Positions 53,734-63,026 of a DNA stretch of 64,000 nucleotides are shown in pieces. The stretch is from contig QHSP01000034.1 in NCBI GenBank assembly GCA_003220495.1, positions 1 to 64,000 on the forward strand, in the 5' to 3' direction. The stretch is from Candidatus Rokuibacteriota bacterium. Lineage in GTDB: Bacteria; Methylomirabilota; Methylomirabilia; Rokubacteriales; CSP1-6. The position numbers and the translations under genes were made by a program. The notes below the pieces were generated by a model. That model had not been told where the DNA came from and ran no database searches. It was given only the letters and a program-made list of their open reading frames with translations. Within the stretch, counting starts at the first letter, position 1. Every line of letters starts with the position of its first letter.

Positions 53734-56700
53734 ATGACTCACCGACACTCTCGCAGCGTCCTCGCCGTCATCGTCCTCGGCTTCGGATTGGCCGGCGCAT
53801 TCCTCGCCGCCCGCGCCGGTGCGCAGTCAGGGGTCATCATCGAAAAGCGGAACATCGTGACGCGGGGCGAACACGGGCCTGTGCCGGTGCCGAATCCGCT
53901 GCGCCACGTGCCCGACGAGCTCCTGCTCCGACTCAAGCCCGGCCTGACCCAGGCAGCGGCTGCCCGCGCCCTCGGCGCCGTCGCCTTGAAGGGGAGCCGC
54001 CGGTTCCGATCCGTCGAGCACCTCTACCACATCAAGCTCGCGTCCGGGGTCAAGCTCCAGCAGGCGCTGCGGACGTTCCGGCGGAATCCCGATGTGCTCT
54101 ACGCCGAGCCGAACTACGTAGTCGAGGCCTTTGCGACCCCGAACGATCCGGGCTTCCCGAGCCAGTGGTCGCTGGCCAACACGGGACAGACCGGTGGTGT
54201 CCCTGGGGCCGACATCGGCGCGCTCGGCGCATGGGATGCCACGGTCGGCAGCGCCGAGGTCGTGATCGCGATCAACGACACGGGCGTCGACTACACGCAC
54301 GGGGATCTCGCGGCCAACATGTGGCAAAACCCATTCGACTGCAACGGCGACGGAGTCGATAGCGACGGCAACGGCTACGTCGACGACTGCCACGGGATCA
54401 ACACGCTGACGAGCAGCGGCAACCCGATGGACGACAACGACCACGGCACCCACGTGGCGGGGACTATCGGCGCTGTGGGCAACAATCTCTACGGCGTGGC
54501 CGGCGTCGCCTGGAACGTGAAGATCATCGCCTGCAAGTTCCTCGACGCGAGCGGCAGCGGCGACGCGGCCGGCGCGATCGCCTGCCTGGACTATCTCGCG
54601 GGCCTGAAAGACCGCGGCGTGAATATCGTCGCCTCCAACAACTCCTGGGGAGGCGGGCTCTTCTCGCAGGCCCTGGCCGACGCCATCGCCCGGCAGCAAC
54701 AGCGTGGCATCCTCTTCATCGCCGCGGCCGGCAACTCCTTCGCCGACAACGACAGCCTGCGCACCTATCCGTGCACCTACGAGCTGGCCAACATCATCTG
54801 CGTCGCCGCGACCGACGATCACGACGGTCTCGCCTACTTCTCCAACTATGGCCGTGGCACCGTTCACGTGGGCGCCCCGGGCGTGAACATTCTTAGTACG
54901 ACCATCGGCGACACGTTTCAGACCTTCAGCGGCACCTCCATGGCGACTCCCCACGTCACCGGCGTCGCCGCGCTCCTCTACGCTCAGAACCCGACGCAGG
55001 ATTGGCGAGCCGTGAAGAACTTGATCCTGGCCGGTGGCGAGCCGCGCCCGGCTCTGGCCAATACCGTCACGGGACGGCGACTCAACGCGCACGGCGCCCT
55101 TACGTGCGCGGGTTCGCCCGTGGTCTCGCGCGTGCGGCCGCTGGGCACGCAGATCAACGTCGGCGTCGGCGCCATCGTGGTCGTGTCGGCGCTCAACATC
55201 AACTGCGCCGAGCCCGCCGGGCCGATGACGGTGACGGTGAGTCCCACCGGCGAGGTGCTCACGCTTCTCGACGACGGCCAGGGAAGCGATCAGGTCGCCG
55301 ACGATGGTGTCTACACCGCGGCCTGGACGGCGCCGCCGGGTGACGCCTTCGATCTCAATTTCCCGGACGGCAGCGTCGTGCACGTGCAAGTCGCCACCCG
55401 GCTGAAGCCGGGCTTCCCAGTCCAGGCATTCGCTGGCGCGGGCTCGTATCATGGCGGACCCGCGATTCACGTCCTCGTCGGCAACATCGACGCCGATCCG
55501 CGGCTCGAGATTCTGGTGACAGGCCTGGCCCAGGGCCCACTCCATGCGTGGAAGTCCGACGGTACACCGGCGCCCGGCTGGCCGGCGCTCGATCCGCCGG
55601 GCGCCGCGTATCCGGCCCTCGGGCAGCTCTCGCTGACCGATCCGGGGCTGGAAGTCTTCTCGGGCCACTTTGCCTCGCCCAGTCGGTTGGGCGCGCACTC
55701 GGGCTCGGGCGCCGCCCTGCCCGGCTGGCCGCGGAACAGCGCCAACTACGTCGCTTCGCCGCCCTCGCTTGCCAGCATCGACGGCAGCGGGTTCGACACG
55801 ATCTTCACCGAGGAGGAGGACTGGAAGCTCCACGCCTATCGGGCGGACGGCACGATTCTGCCGGGCTGGCCGGCGACAACGTTCGTGGGCGGTCAGGAGC
55901 GCCATACGCCGGCCATCGCCGACCTCGATGGCGACGGCATTCCCGAGATCGTGACCGCGTCCGGCTCGGTATCACCGGGTGGCGTCTCGTTGCTGGCCTA
56001 CCGTCGTAACGGTACGCTCGTGCCCGGCTTCCCCGTCTCGTTCAACGGGCACGTCGACACATACCCGGTGATCGGCGACGTGGACGGCGACGGCCAGCTG
56101 GACATTGTCGTCGCCGGCCGCGTCGGCTCGGGTGACGGCGTCTACATTTTCTCGGCAAACGGGACTCTCAAGCGCACGATGCAGGCGTCGGGCTCGGTGT
56201 ACTACGGCACGGCTCTGGCGCTGGCCGACCTCGACGGCGACGGAATTCCCGAGATCATCATGCAGACCAACAGCGCCGTGAATGCCTGGAAGGGCGACGG
56301 CTCGATATTCCCGGGATGGCCCGTCCAGGTCGGGCCCAATACGTGGCTCGGCAACGCCGGGCCGGTGGTCGGCGACGTGGACGGCGACGGTCGGCCCGAC
56401 ATCGTGGTCCTTGCGATCCAGAACAGCGGCAACGCCGGGGATGTGCTCGTCTTCCACGCCAACGGCACGCTCCTGCCCGGATTCCCGATCCATCTCGCCG
56501 GTCTCGGATCAGGCGCCGTCCCCGCCATCGCGGACATCGATCTCGATGGCCGCAACGACATCATCGTGGCCAGCGACTTCTGGAGCGGCGTGTCCGGCTA
56601 CTACGACAAGGTCTGGGCCTACGATCTCGGCGGCCCGACTCCGCACGGCCCGATCCAGTGGGGGCAGTTCATGGGCGGGCCGAAGCACGACGGGCTCTAC

Positions 56701-59157
56701 CGCGCCGTCCAGGGCACCAGCGTCACCTTGGGCGTCTCACGAGTAGGGCTCGGCAGCGGTGCCGTCACGTCGAGTCCGGCGGGAATCGACTGCGGGACCG
56801 ATTGCTCGGAGACATACGCCGTCGGCACGGTCGTGACGCTGACAGCGGCGGCCGATTCGGGCTCGACCTTCACGGGCTGGGATGGCGCATGCATCGGTCA
56901 GGGCAACCCATGCACACTCACGATGGAAGGCGGCCGGGTCGCCATCGCGAAATTCGCTCGCCCGGTGACCTTGACCGTGAGCACGTCGGGGTCGGGCACC
57001 GGGGCGGTCGCCTCCAACCCCTCCGGCATCACGTGCGGCAGCGATTGTATCGAAGACTATCTGAGCGGCACGACGGTGTCGCTGACCGCCACCGCGTCAG
57101 CCGGCTCGATCTTCTCGGGCTGGAGTGGCGCGTGCGCCGGGACGACCAATCCCTGCACCGTGACGATGGACGGCGCCAAGTCCGTGACGGCCAGCTTCGG
57201 GCCGGCCGCGATGCTCACGGTGGCCGTGGCCCCGAGCGGGTCCGGCACCGTGCGCTCGAATCCCGCGGGCGTCGACTGCGGCAGCGACTGCACTGAGACT
57301 TACCCGCTCGGAACAGGGGTCACGCTGACGGCGTACGTTTCGGCCGGCACCGTCTTCACTAGCTGGAGCGGGGCCTGCGCCGGCCAGGGCAATCCGTGCT
57401 CACTGACGATGGGCGCTGACCGATCGGTCACTGCCAACTTCACGCCGTTCTACACGATGAGCGTCAGCCGTGCGGGCGCCGGCACCGGGACGGTCACCTC
57501 GACTCCGGCGGGCATCAGCTGCGGGTTCGACTGCTCCGAGCCCTACTCGAGCGGCACGACGGTCACTCTCACGGCGGCGGCCAACGCTGGCTCCGCTTTC
57601 GTGGGCTGGACCGGTGCGGCGTGCGCCGCTCAGGGCAACCCGTGCACGGTCACGATGACGTCGAACACGTTCGTCACCGCCAACTTCGCGTCGACGGTCA
57701 CGCTGTCGGTGTCGACGATCATGGCTGGGAACGGTGTCGTCACGTCGAATCCGTCCGGGATCAATTGCGGGAGCGACTGCTCCGAGCCGTACCCGGTCGG
57801 CGCAGTGGTGACTCTCACCGCGACACCAGCGGCCGGCTACATGTTCGACGGGTGGGAAACGGCACCATGTTCCGGACAAGGCACCTGCACCGTCACCGTA
57901 ACGACCAACCAGACCATCGTCGCGAGATTCCGCCAGCTGTTCACCGTGAGCCTCGCGATTGCGGGCTCAGGGACCGGCACCGTGGTCTCCAACCCGGTGG
58001 GCATCGCGTGTCCCGGGGATTGCTCCGAGCCGTTCCCGAGCGGCGGCACGTCGGTGACTCTGACGGCCACACCCGATGCCGGATCGATCTTCTCGAGTTG
58101 GAGCGGAGACATGTGCGGCGGCCAGGGCCCCACGTGTCAGCTGGTCATGGGCGCCAACTACGCCATCACGGCCAGCTTCACGCGCGTGTACGGCTTGACG
58201 GTCACGCGGGCGGGTGTGGGTAGTGGCGTGGTGTCGTCGAGCCCAGCCGGAATCAGCTGCGGAACGGACTGCACGGAGACATACAACACCGGCACCACCG
58301 TCACGTTGACGGCGACAGCCGCCGTCGACTCGATCTTCATGGGCTGGAGCGGGGGCTGCACTGGAGCCACCTGCACCGTCACGATGACCGCGGATCGCAC
58401 GGCAGTCGCCACGTTCGCGCCCAATCAGCCGGACCTCGTCGAGACGTCGGTGAGCGATCCGCCCGCGGCCGCGGCTCCCGGCAGCACCTTCAACGTGACC
58501 GATACCGTGCTGAACCAGGGTGGGGTGTCCGTGGCCTCGTCGACGACGCGTTACTACCTGTCGCTGGACACCGTGAAGGACGGCACCGATCGGTTGCTCT
58601 CCGGAACTCGCGGCGTCCCCACGCTCGCCGCCGGGGCGACCTCGACAGGATCCCGAACCGTCACGATCCCATCGGCCACACCGCTGGGCACGTACTACCT
58701 CCTCGCCTGCGCCGACGATCTCGCGCAGCGAGCCGAACGCAACGAGGCGAACAACTGCGTCCCGTCGAGCGGGACCATCCAGGTGACTCGCCCGGATCTC
58801 CTCGAGACCGCCGTCTCGGCGCCACCGGCGACGGCGGTCCGCGGAACCAGCTTCTCGGTGACGGACACGGTGCTGAACCAGGGAGCGCTGGCGGCCGGCA
58901 CGTCGACGACCCGCTACTATCTCTCGGCGAACCCGGTGAAGGACGGTAACGATCGCCTCGTGGGGTCACGCTCGGTCCCGGCGCTCGGCGCGTCGGCGAC
59001 GTCAACCGGGACGGCGAGCGTCGCCGTCCCATCGAACATGTCGCTCGGCGCGTACTACCTGATCGCGTGCGCCGACAACACGACGAACGTGACCGAGAGC
59101 GACGAGACCAACAACTGCCTGGCATCGGACACTTCGGTGCAGGTGACGAAGCCCTAG
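53734..59157 (+). CDS. Giant secreted subtilisin-like protease with FG-GAP, InlB-B-type and CARDB repeats
   Basis: A 1807-residue exported protein. Signal peptide about 1-31; inhibitor-like prodomain about 55-130; S8 protease domain about 145-450 with Asp182 (INDTGVD), His237 (NDHGTH) and Ser402 (FSGTSMATPH), all intact; then a propeller of FG-GAP/VCBS-like repeats (DVDGDGQLDIVVAG, DLDGDGIPEII) with calcium-binding Asp loops to about 990; seven divergent InlB B-type repeats with paired cysteines; and two CARDB domains at the C-terminus. ATG 53734 follows AGGAGGG. It is likely a cell-surface or released protease with adhesive modules. No sorting signal is seen at the end. Confidence 0.9.
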   Translation: MTHRHSRSVLAVIVLGFGLAGAFLAARAGAQSGVIIEKRNIVTRGEHGPVPVPNPLRHVPDELLLRLKPGLTQAAAARALGAVALKGSRRFRSVEHLYHIKLASGVKLQQALRTFRRNPDVLYAEPNYVVEAFATPNDPGFPSQWSLANTGQTGGVPGADIGALGAWDATVGSAEVVIAINDTGVDYTHGDLAANMWQNPFDCNGDGVDSDGNGYVDDCHGINTLTSSGNPMDDNDHGTHVAGTIGAVGNNLYGVAGVAWNVKIIACKFLDASGSGDAAGAIACLDYLAGLKDRGVNIVASNNSWGGGLFSQALADAIARQQQRGILFIAAAGNSFADNDSLRTYPCTYELANIICVAATDDHDGLAYFSNYGRGTVHVGAPGVNILSTTIGDTFQTFSGTSMATPHVTGVAALLYAQNPTQDWRAVKNLILAGGEPRPALANTVTGRRLNAHGALTCAGSPVVSRVRPLGTQINVGVGAIVVVSALNINCAEPAGPMTVTVSPTGEVLTLLDDGQGSDQVADDGVYTAAWTAPPGDAFDLNFPDGSVVHVQVATRLKPGFPVQAFAGAGSYHGGPAIHVLVGNIDADPRLEILVTGLAQGPLHAWKSDGTPAPGWPALDPPGAAYPALGQLSLTDPGLEVFSGHFASPSRLGAHSGSGAALPGWPRNSANYVASPPSLASIDGSGFDTIFTEEEDWKLHAYRADGTILPGWPATTFVGGQERHTPAIADLDGDGIPEIVTASGSVSPGGVSLLAYRRNGTLVPGFPVSFNGHVDTYPVIGDVDGDGQLDIVVAGRVGSGDGVYIFSANGTLKRTMQASGSVYYGTALALADLDGDGIPEIIMQTNSAVNAWKGDGSIFPGWPVQVGPNTWLGNAGPVVGDVDGDGRPDIVVLAIQNSGNAGDVLVFHANGTLLPGFPIHLAGLGSGAVPAIADIDLDGRNDIIVASDFWSGVSGYYDKVWAYDLGGPTPHGPIQWGQFMGGPKHDGLYRAVQGTSVTLGVSRVGLGSGAVTSSPAGIDCGTDCSETYAVGTVVTLTAAADSGSTFTGWDGACIGQGNPCTLTMEGGRVAIAKFARPVTLTVSTSGSGTGAVASNPSGITCGSDCIEDYLSGTTVSLTATASAGSIFSGWSGACAGTTNPCTVTMDGAKSVTASFGPAAMLTVAVAPSGSGTVRSNPAGVDCGSDCTETYPLGTGVTLTAYVSAGTVFTSWSGACAGQGNPCSLTMGADRSVTANFTPFYTMSVSRAGAGTGTVTSTPAGISCGFDCSEPYSSGTTVTLTAAANAGSAFVGWTGAACAAQGNPCTVTMTSNTFVTANFASTVTLSVSTIMAGNGVVTSNPSGINCGSDCSEPYPVGAVVTLTATPAAGYMFDGWETAPCSGQGTCTVTVTTNQTIVARFRQLFTVSLAIAGSGTGTVVSNPVGIACPGDCSEPFPSGGTSVTLTATPDAGSIFSSWSGDMCGGQGPTCQLVMGANYAITASFTRVYGLTVTRAGVGSGVVSSSPAGISCGTDCTETYNTGTTVTLTATAAVDSIFMGWSGGCTGATCTVTMTADRTAVATFAPNQPDLVETSVSDPPAAAAPGSTFNVTDTVLNQGGVSVASSTTRYYLSLDTVKDGTDRLLSGTRGVPTLAAGATSTGSRTVTIPSATPLGTYYLLACADDLAQRAERNEANNCVPSSGTIQVTRPDLLETAVSAPPATAVRGTSFSVTDTVLNQGALAAGTSTTRYYLSANPVKDGNDRLVGSRSVPALGASATSTGTASVAVPSNMSLGAYYLIACADNTTNVTESDETNNCLASDTSVQVTKP
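56721..58425 (+). repeat. Seven tandem coding repeats of about 243 bp (divergent InlB B-type)
   Basis: Seven copies of an 80-residue unit share the frame GxGxVxSxPxGIxCGxDCxExYxxGTxVTLTAxxxxGSxFxGWSGxCxGxGxxCTVTM. The copies are diverged in DNA but keep four cysteines and GW, suggesting disulfide-stabilised beta domains. Such tandem repeats may vary in number between strains. Confidence 0.85.
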
Positions 59158-59187
59158 CGGCGCACCCACCAAAGGAGATATTCGCCG

Positions 59188-59592
59188 CTAGTCCGGGTCG
59201 AAGGCGCCGCTCAGCTTCGGTGTCGCATCGAGGTCGAAGCTGTAGTAGTTGCACGTCATCTCCTCGCCCACCTCGATGTCGCGGGCGGCAATGTTCTCCT
59301 GCCGATCCGCGTCTCCTTCGATGACGTTGGGCTCATCCGAATGATTCATGTGTTTCGCGTGGTCGCCGCAAAGGATGACGATCTTCTCGCCATCGCGCAT
59401 CTCGACGTACCCGTACATCAAGTAGAACCTCTCGGTGGGGGGCGGCAAGCTCGCGAGCTTGGCGAGAGGCATCTGCATATCGATGCTCTCGTCCAGTGTC
59501 CAGACGACGGTGCCGCGCGAAATGCGGTCCGCTGCGAAACACCCGAGCCCGTGAATCTTGCTGGGCTTCAACCGTGTCCTCACGAGGAGCAT
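59188..59592 (-). CDS. SET-domain protein
   Basis: A 134-residue minimal SET protein: GLGCFAADRISRGTVVW, a SAM-pocket motif MNHSDEPNV (normally NHSxxPN) and EEMTCNYYSFD (ExxxxY catalytic Tyr region). These are lysine methyltransferase-like proteins of unknown target in bacteria. ATG 59592 is favoured by AGGTGG upstream over the GTG at 59598. A perfect palindrome lies in its promoter. Confidence 0.85.
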   Translation of the reverse strand: MLLVRTRLKPSKIHGLGCFAADRISRGTVVWTLDESIDMQMPLAKLASLPPPTERFYLMYGYVEMRDGEKIVILCGDHAKHMNHSDEPNVIEGDADRQENIAARDIEVGEEMTCNYYSFDLDATPKLSGAFDPD

Positions 59593-59610
59593 GTCCACCT
59601 GATTTCGGTC

Positions 59611-59624
59611 GCTAACGCGTTAGC
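59611..59624. promoter_or_regulatory. Perfect 14-bp palindrome upstream of the SET gene
   Basis: GCTAACGCGTTAGC, 18 bp before the SET gene start. Its position and symmetry suit an operator for a dimeric repressor; the protein is unknown. Confidence 0.4.
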
Positions 59625-59789
59625 CTGCCTATGTAGTCCGTGAACGCCGCTGTCGAATTCATACCCCAGATCCCCCGTCAGCCGAAAGTTTTGGCGCCGG
59701 CACCATCCTTGTATATGGCGCCCATTCCCATGGACGTGAGTGTTGTGGGCCGATGCCCCTGTTTGCGGCGGCGAGGGCGTCGCGTCGGG

Positions 59790-61418
59790 CTAGCGATCGA
59801 GCCAGGCCGCCATCAGGCGGCCGCCGTAGTCGTAACCGAGGTTCGGACCGTAGTTCTTGAGCGCCGGATCCCACACCGCCGGAAGGACCGTGGAGTAGGC
59901 TTCGGCCCGATAGACCATCTTGGCCAGGTAGCGTTGGATGTCGAAGATCAGGTCGCGCCGCTTCGCGGGGTCCTGAACGCGCCGCTGGCGCAGGAGCATA
60001 TCGGTGAGCGGCGGGTCGTTCACCTTCATGTTGTTGCGCGGGCTGTCCGGCAAGTAGGCGGTCGCCAAGAAGCTGTCGGGATCGAGAAACGGGGTCGAGG
60101 GCCCCCAGACGATGCCCTCATATTTCCCGAGCGGCACGGTGGCAATGTAGGCGCCGTATTCCCGCTGGTTCAGCTTGGCCTCGATGCCGATCTCTTTCAG
60201 GTCCTTGGCAATGAGCTGAGCCCCGTCGACCAGCGCCGTCTCGCCGAAGCTGTGGAAATCCACCACCGTCGCAAAGCCCCGCGGGTAGCCGGCCTGTGCA
60301 AGAAGCCGGCGGGCTTCGGCGGGGTCGTGCTTGTAGTACTGTGCGCCCTCGCCGAGCTGATCGACCGAGAGAGACCAGTCCCTGAGTGCAAGGGGAAGAC
60401 CCGGCGGATTGAAGACCGTCGACCCGTCGGCGACCGCCTCGACGAGGGCCTGGCGGTTCAGGGCCAAGGAGAGGGCTCGCCTGACCCGGACGTCGTTGAA
60501 CGGAGGTCGATCGCTGCGCATGGTGACGCCCATGCGCACGTTGGAGGGCAACTCGAGCGTGCGGAGACCCGGGCGATGCTTTGCGAGCTGGTCCTTCAGC
60601 TGGTTCCAGTCCGGCCGATTGATCGTTCCCATGAACTCGGGGCCGAGGTCGTACTTCCTGGCGAGAAACGCCGACATCCTGGAGGACTGGTCTTCGTCGA
60701 CCACCAGCTCTACGCGGTCGATGTAGGGAAGCCCGGGAACGAAGTAATGGGGGTTCCGCACCAACGTCATGCCGACATTGGGCCGGTAGCTGTCGAGCAT
60801 CCAGGGACCGGTCCCGACCGTGGCCTCCCACTTCTTGAGATCGCCGAACTTCTCCACCACTTCGCGAGCCACGATGGCGCCGGTCATCGGGTTGGCGACG
60901 ATGTCGGGGAACCAGACGAAGGGCTCCTTGAGGGCGAGCTTGACCGTATAGCGATCTGTCGCTTCGACCTTGTCGACGGCGCCCAGCAAGTAGTTCTGGG
61001 GGTTGGCCGTCAGGTTGCGGAAGCGCTCCATGGAGTAGACCACGTCGTCGGCCGTGAGCTCCCGTCCGTTGGTGGGGGGCTTCGGGTGCCACCTCACTCC
61101 CTTCCGCAGCCGGAAAACGTACGTGGTCTCGTTGGGCTGGCTCCAGGATTCGGCCAGGTCGCCCTCCAGGACAAAGCTGCCGGGCTGCACCGAAGGTCCA
61201 GCCTTGTGCTTGAGGAGCCGACTGTGCGTGAAGCTGTAGACGACCTGGGTCTTGAAGGCCACGACCAGGTAGGGATCGAAGTGCGGCGGGTCCCAGACAC
61301 GCAGCGTCAACGTTCCGCCCCGCTTGGGGGCCTGCGCACGGAGCCCCGACGGCGCCAGCACGGTGCCGACCAGGGCCAGCCCACTCAGAGTCAGGAGATC
61401 ACGACGAGCGAAGTCCAT
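59790..61418 (-). CDS. ABC transporter solute-binding protein, family 5, with Tat-type signal
   Basis: A 542-residue binding protein. The N-terminus FARRDLLTLSGLALVGTVLAPSGLRAQ has twin arginines followed by a hydrophobic core, indicating Tat export. Family segments AESWSQPNETTYVFRLRKGVRWHPKPPTNGRELTADDVVYSMERF and NNMKVNDPPLTDMLLRQRRV are clear. No permease or ATPase adjoins it. Ligand unknown. Confidence 0.9.
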   Translation of the reverse strand: MDFARRDLLTLSGLALVGTVLAPSGLRAQAPKRGGTLTLRVWDPPHFDPYLVVAFKTQVVYSFTHSRLLKHKAGPSVQPGSFVLEGDLAESWSQPNETTYVFRLRKGVRWHPKPPTNGRELTADDVVYSMERFRNLTANPQNYLLGAVDKVEATDRYTVKLALKEPFVWFPDIVANPMTGAIVAREVVEKFGDLKKWEATVGTGPWMLDSYRPNVGMTLVRNPHYFVPGLPYIDRVELVVDEDQSSRMSAFLARKYDLGPEFMGTINRPDWNQLKDQLAKHRPGLRTLELPSNVRMGVTMRSDRPPFNDVRVRRALSLALNRQALVEAVADGSTVFNPPGLPLALRDWSLSVDQLGEGAQYYKHDPAEARRLLAQAGYPRGFATVVDFHSFGETALVDGAQLIAKDLKEIGIEAKLNQREYGAYIATVPLGKYEGIVWGPSTPFLDPDSFLATAYLPDSPRNNMKVNDPPLTDMLLRQRRVQDPAKRRDLIFDIQRYLAKMVYRAEAYSTVLPAVWDPALKNYGPNLGYDYGGRLMAAWLDR

Positions 61419-61712
61419 GAGCGCCTCCTCGCGACGTCGACGACTCTTCCCTTGGCTTCGCGCCGAAGAATGCCCCCTCTCGAGGCCGGCGTCAACACTC
61501 GCAGGATTTGCGTTGGGCGTTACGTCCCTCTGGAGCGTGACGTCTCCGTACTTGGTGACCGCTGGCCCTCGTCGGCGTGATGGCCGACGCGGAAGATCAC
61601 GAACTCCGCAAGCCGCACTGGCGCGATGCCGATCAGGCAGATCAGGCGACCGTTGAGGATGCCATCCTGCGACACTTGGTGGTTACATCTGTGCCCCTGG
61701 GATCCCCAAGGG

Positions 61713-62498
61713 CTACACTGGAGTCGCCAAAACGCGCTCGAAGATCTTCCGGCACCCGGGGGACATGTCGAGCAGTTCGCAACCCCACATGTTCCCCGCC
61801 GTTGCCTCCGGCCCGTGCCAGACCACTCGCCCGAGCGCTTCGATCGGCCGCGCTACTCCGGGCTTGTGGAAGGTGACCCACAGGGTGTCGGAGCCGTCGG
61901 CGCAAGAGTGTTCCGAAGCGAACCGAAAACCCTTGGAAGAGATGTTTCGCGGCAGTCCCTCGAACAGGACCTCTCCGGTCTGGCTTTGAATCTGTGCCGT
62001 CACGTCCGAGCGAAACGTTCGTAATACGCGACGCCGCTCCCCGTGGATCCGCAGCGCGGCAAGCTCTGCCTCCAGCGCCGTGCGCTGGGCTCGTTCCACT
62101 GTGATCTGCCGCTGACAGTTTTCGGCCTCTCGCCGCGTTTCTTCCGCGTGGCCCTGTATCTCGGTTAGCTCTGCCTCCAGGTGCTCAGTCAGTCGAAGCG
62201 TTCCCTCATGGGCTGCGTCGCGCTCCCGCTCGGTCTCCTGAAACCGCGCTGTTATCTCACGATGGCTGCCTTCTAACTGCCCGTGGGCCTCCCTAAGGGC
62301 CCGTAGCTCCTCCTCGAGACGCACGATAGATGCCTTGGCTTCCCCCAGATACCACTCACTTTGTTCCCACTGCGTTCGCGTCCGTTCGGCGGTCTGCTGC
62401 CACTCCTCGGCTTGATTACTCAAGGCCTGCGCCACGGCTGGCAGGTCGACTCGGATCGTGAGCAAGTCTCCATCCGTCGACACGTGCACATTCGTCAT
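61713..62498 (-). CDS. Coiled-coil protein with C-terminal PilZ domain
   Basis: A 261-residue protein: a long heptad-rich coiled coil (about 30-145) followed by a PilZ domain (about 155-255) with RRRVLRTFRSDVTA in place of the c-di-GMP motif RxxxR, GLPRNISSKGFRF for the (D/N)xSxxG motif, and LGRVVWHGPE. A c-di-GMP effector role is likely. ATG 62498 has AGGAGG six bases upstream. Confidence 0.8.
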   Translation of the reverse strand: MTNVHVSTDGDLLTIRVDLPAVAQALSNQAEEWQQTAERTRTQWEQSEWYLGEAKASIVRLEEELRALREAHGQLEGSHREITARFQETERERDAAHEGTLRLTEHLEAELTEIQGHAEETRREAENCQRQITVERAQRTALEAELAALRIHGERRRVLRTFRSDVTAQIQSQTGEVLFEGLPRNISSKGFRFASEHSCADGSDTLWVTFHKPGVARPIEALGRVVWHGPEATAGNMWGCELLDMSPGCRKIFERVLATPV

Positions 62499-62846
62499 CA
62501 CTCACCTCCTGTTTCTTCGTGAGCCGACTGCAACCGACTTTCGCTGCGGGACTTCGGAGAATGATGAGGGACTCGATCCGAGGGACGAATGGCTCCCGCC
62601 AAGCTCGGCAAGCCCAGATCGGGAGGCGCTCGTCCCCGGGACGATGGCCCTGAGGGGTCGGTCATCGTAACGTGACGCCACTGGAATCTGGATCCGCAAA
62701 CAGGGTAGCGGGCACTGTGGATAACCAGAAGAAATTTATGAGACCGGCCCGAGACGGCGGGGCGGCGGCTGCTCAACCTTCGGGCCCCGTAGCGGCTCCA
62801 GAGACCCCCGTCGGGATCACCGCGATGTCGTGTTTGGGCGCCGCGG
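62499..62846. other. Intergenic region with no recognisable gene
   Basis: A 348-bp stretch upstream of the PilZ gene. I see no conserved frame, tRNA or repeat; it should hold the PilZ promoter. Confidence 0.4.
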
Positions 62847-62925
62847 CTACCCCTTGACGGCGCCCGTGAGAGCGGTGATGTAGTGCTCGACGAAGAAGGA
62901 GTAGACGAGCGCGACCACCCCGGGG
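62847..62925 (-). pseudogene. Remnant: C-terminus of an ABC transporter permease
   Basis: The minus strand reads VVALVYSFFVEHYITALTGAVKG and then TAG, the typical end of a sugar-type ABC permease (last helix plus the VKG tail). The rest of the gene is absent. It lies just downstream of a solute-binding protein gene, so it may be what is left of that transporter or a neighbour. Confidence 0.55.
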
Positions 62926-63026
62926 CCCGCGGGCGACTACCCCCCGCGGCCTGCACATCCTCGCCCGAGCCCTACGAAACGGAGGCGATGACAGCACCAC
63001 CCTTCGATGGTGTCAAGCTGCTGCGC

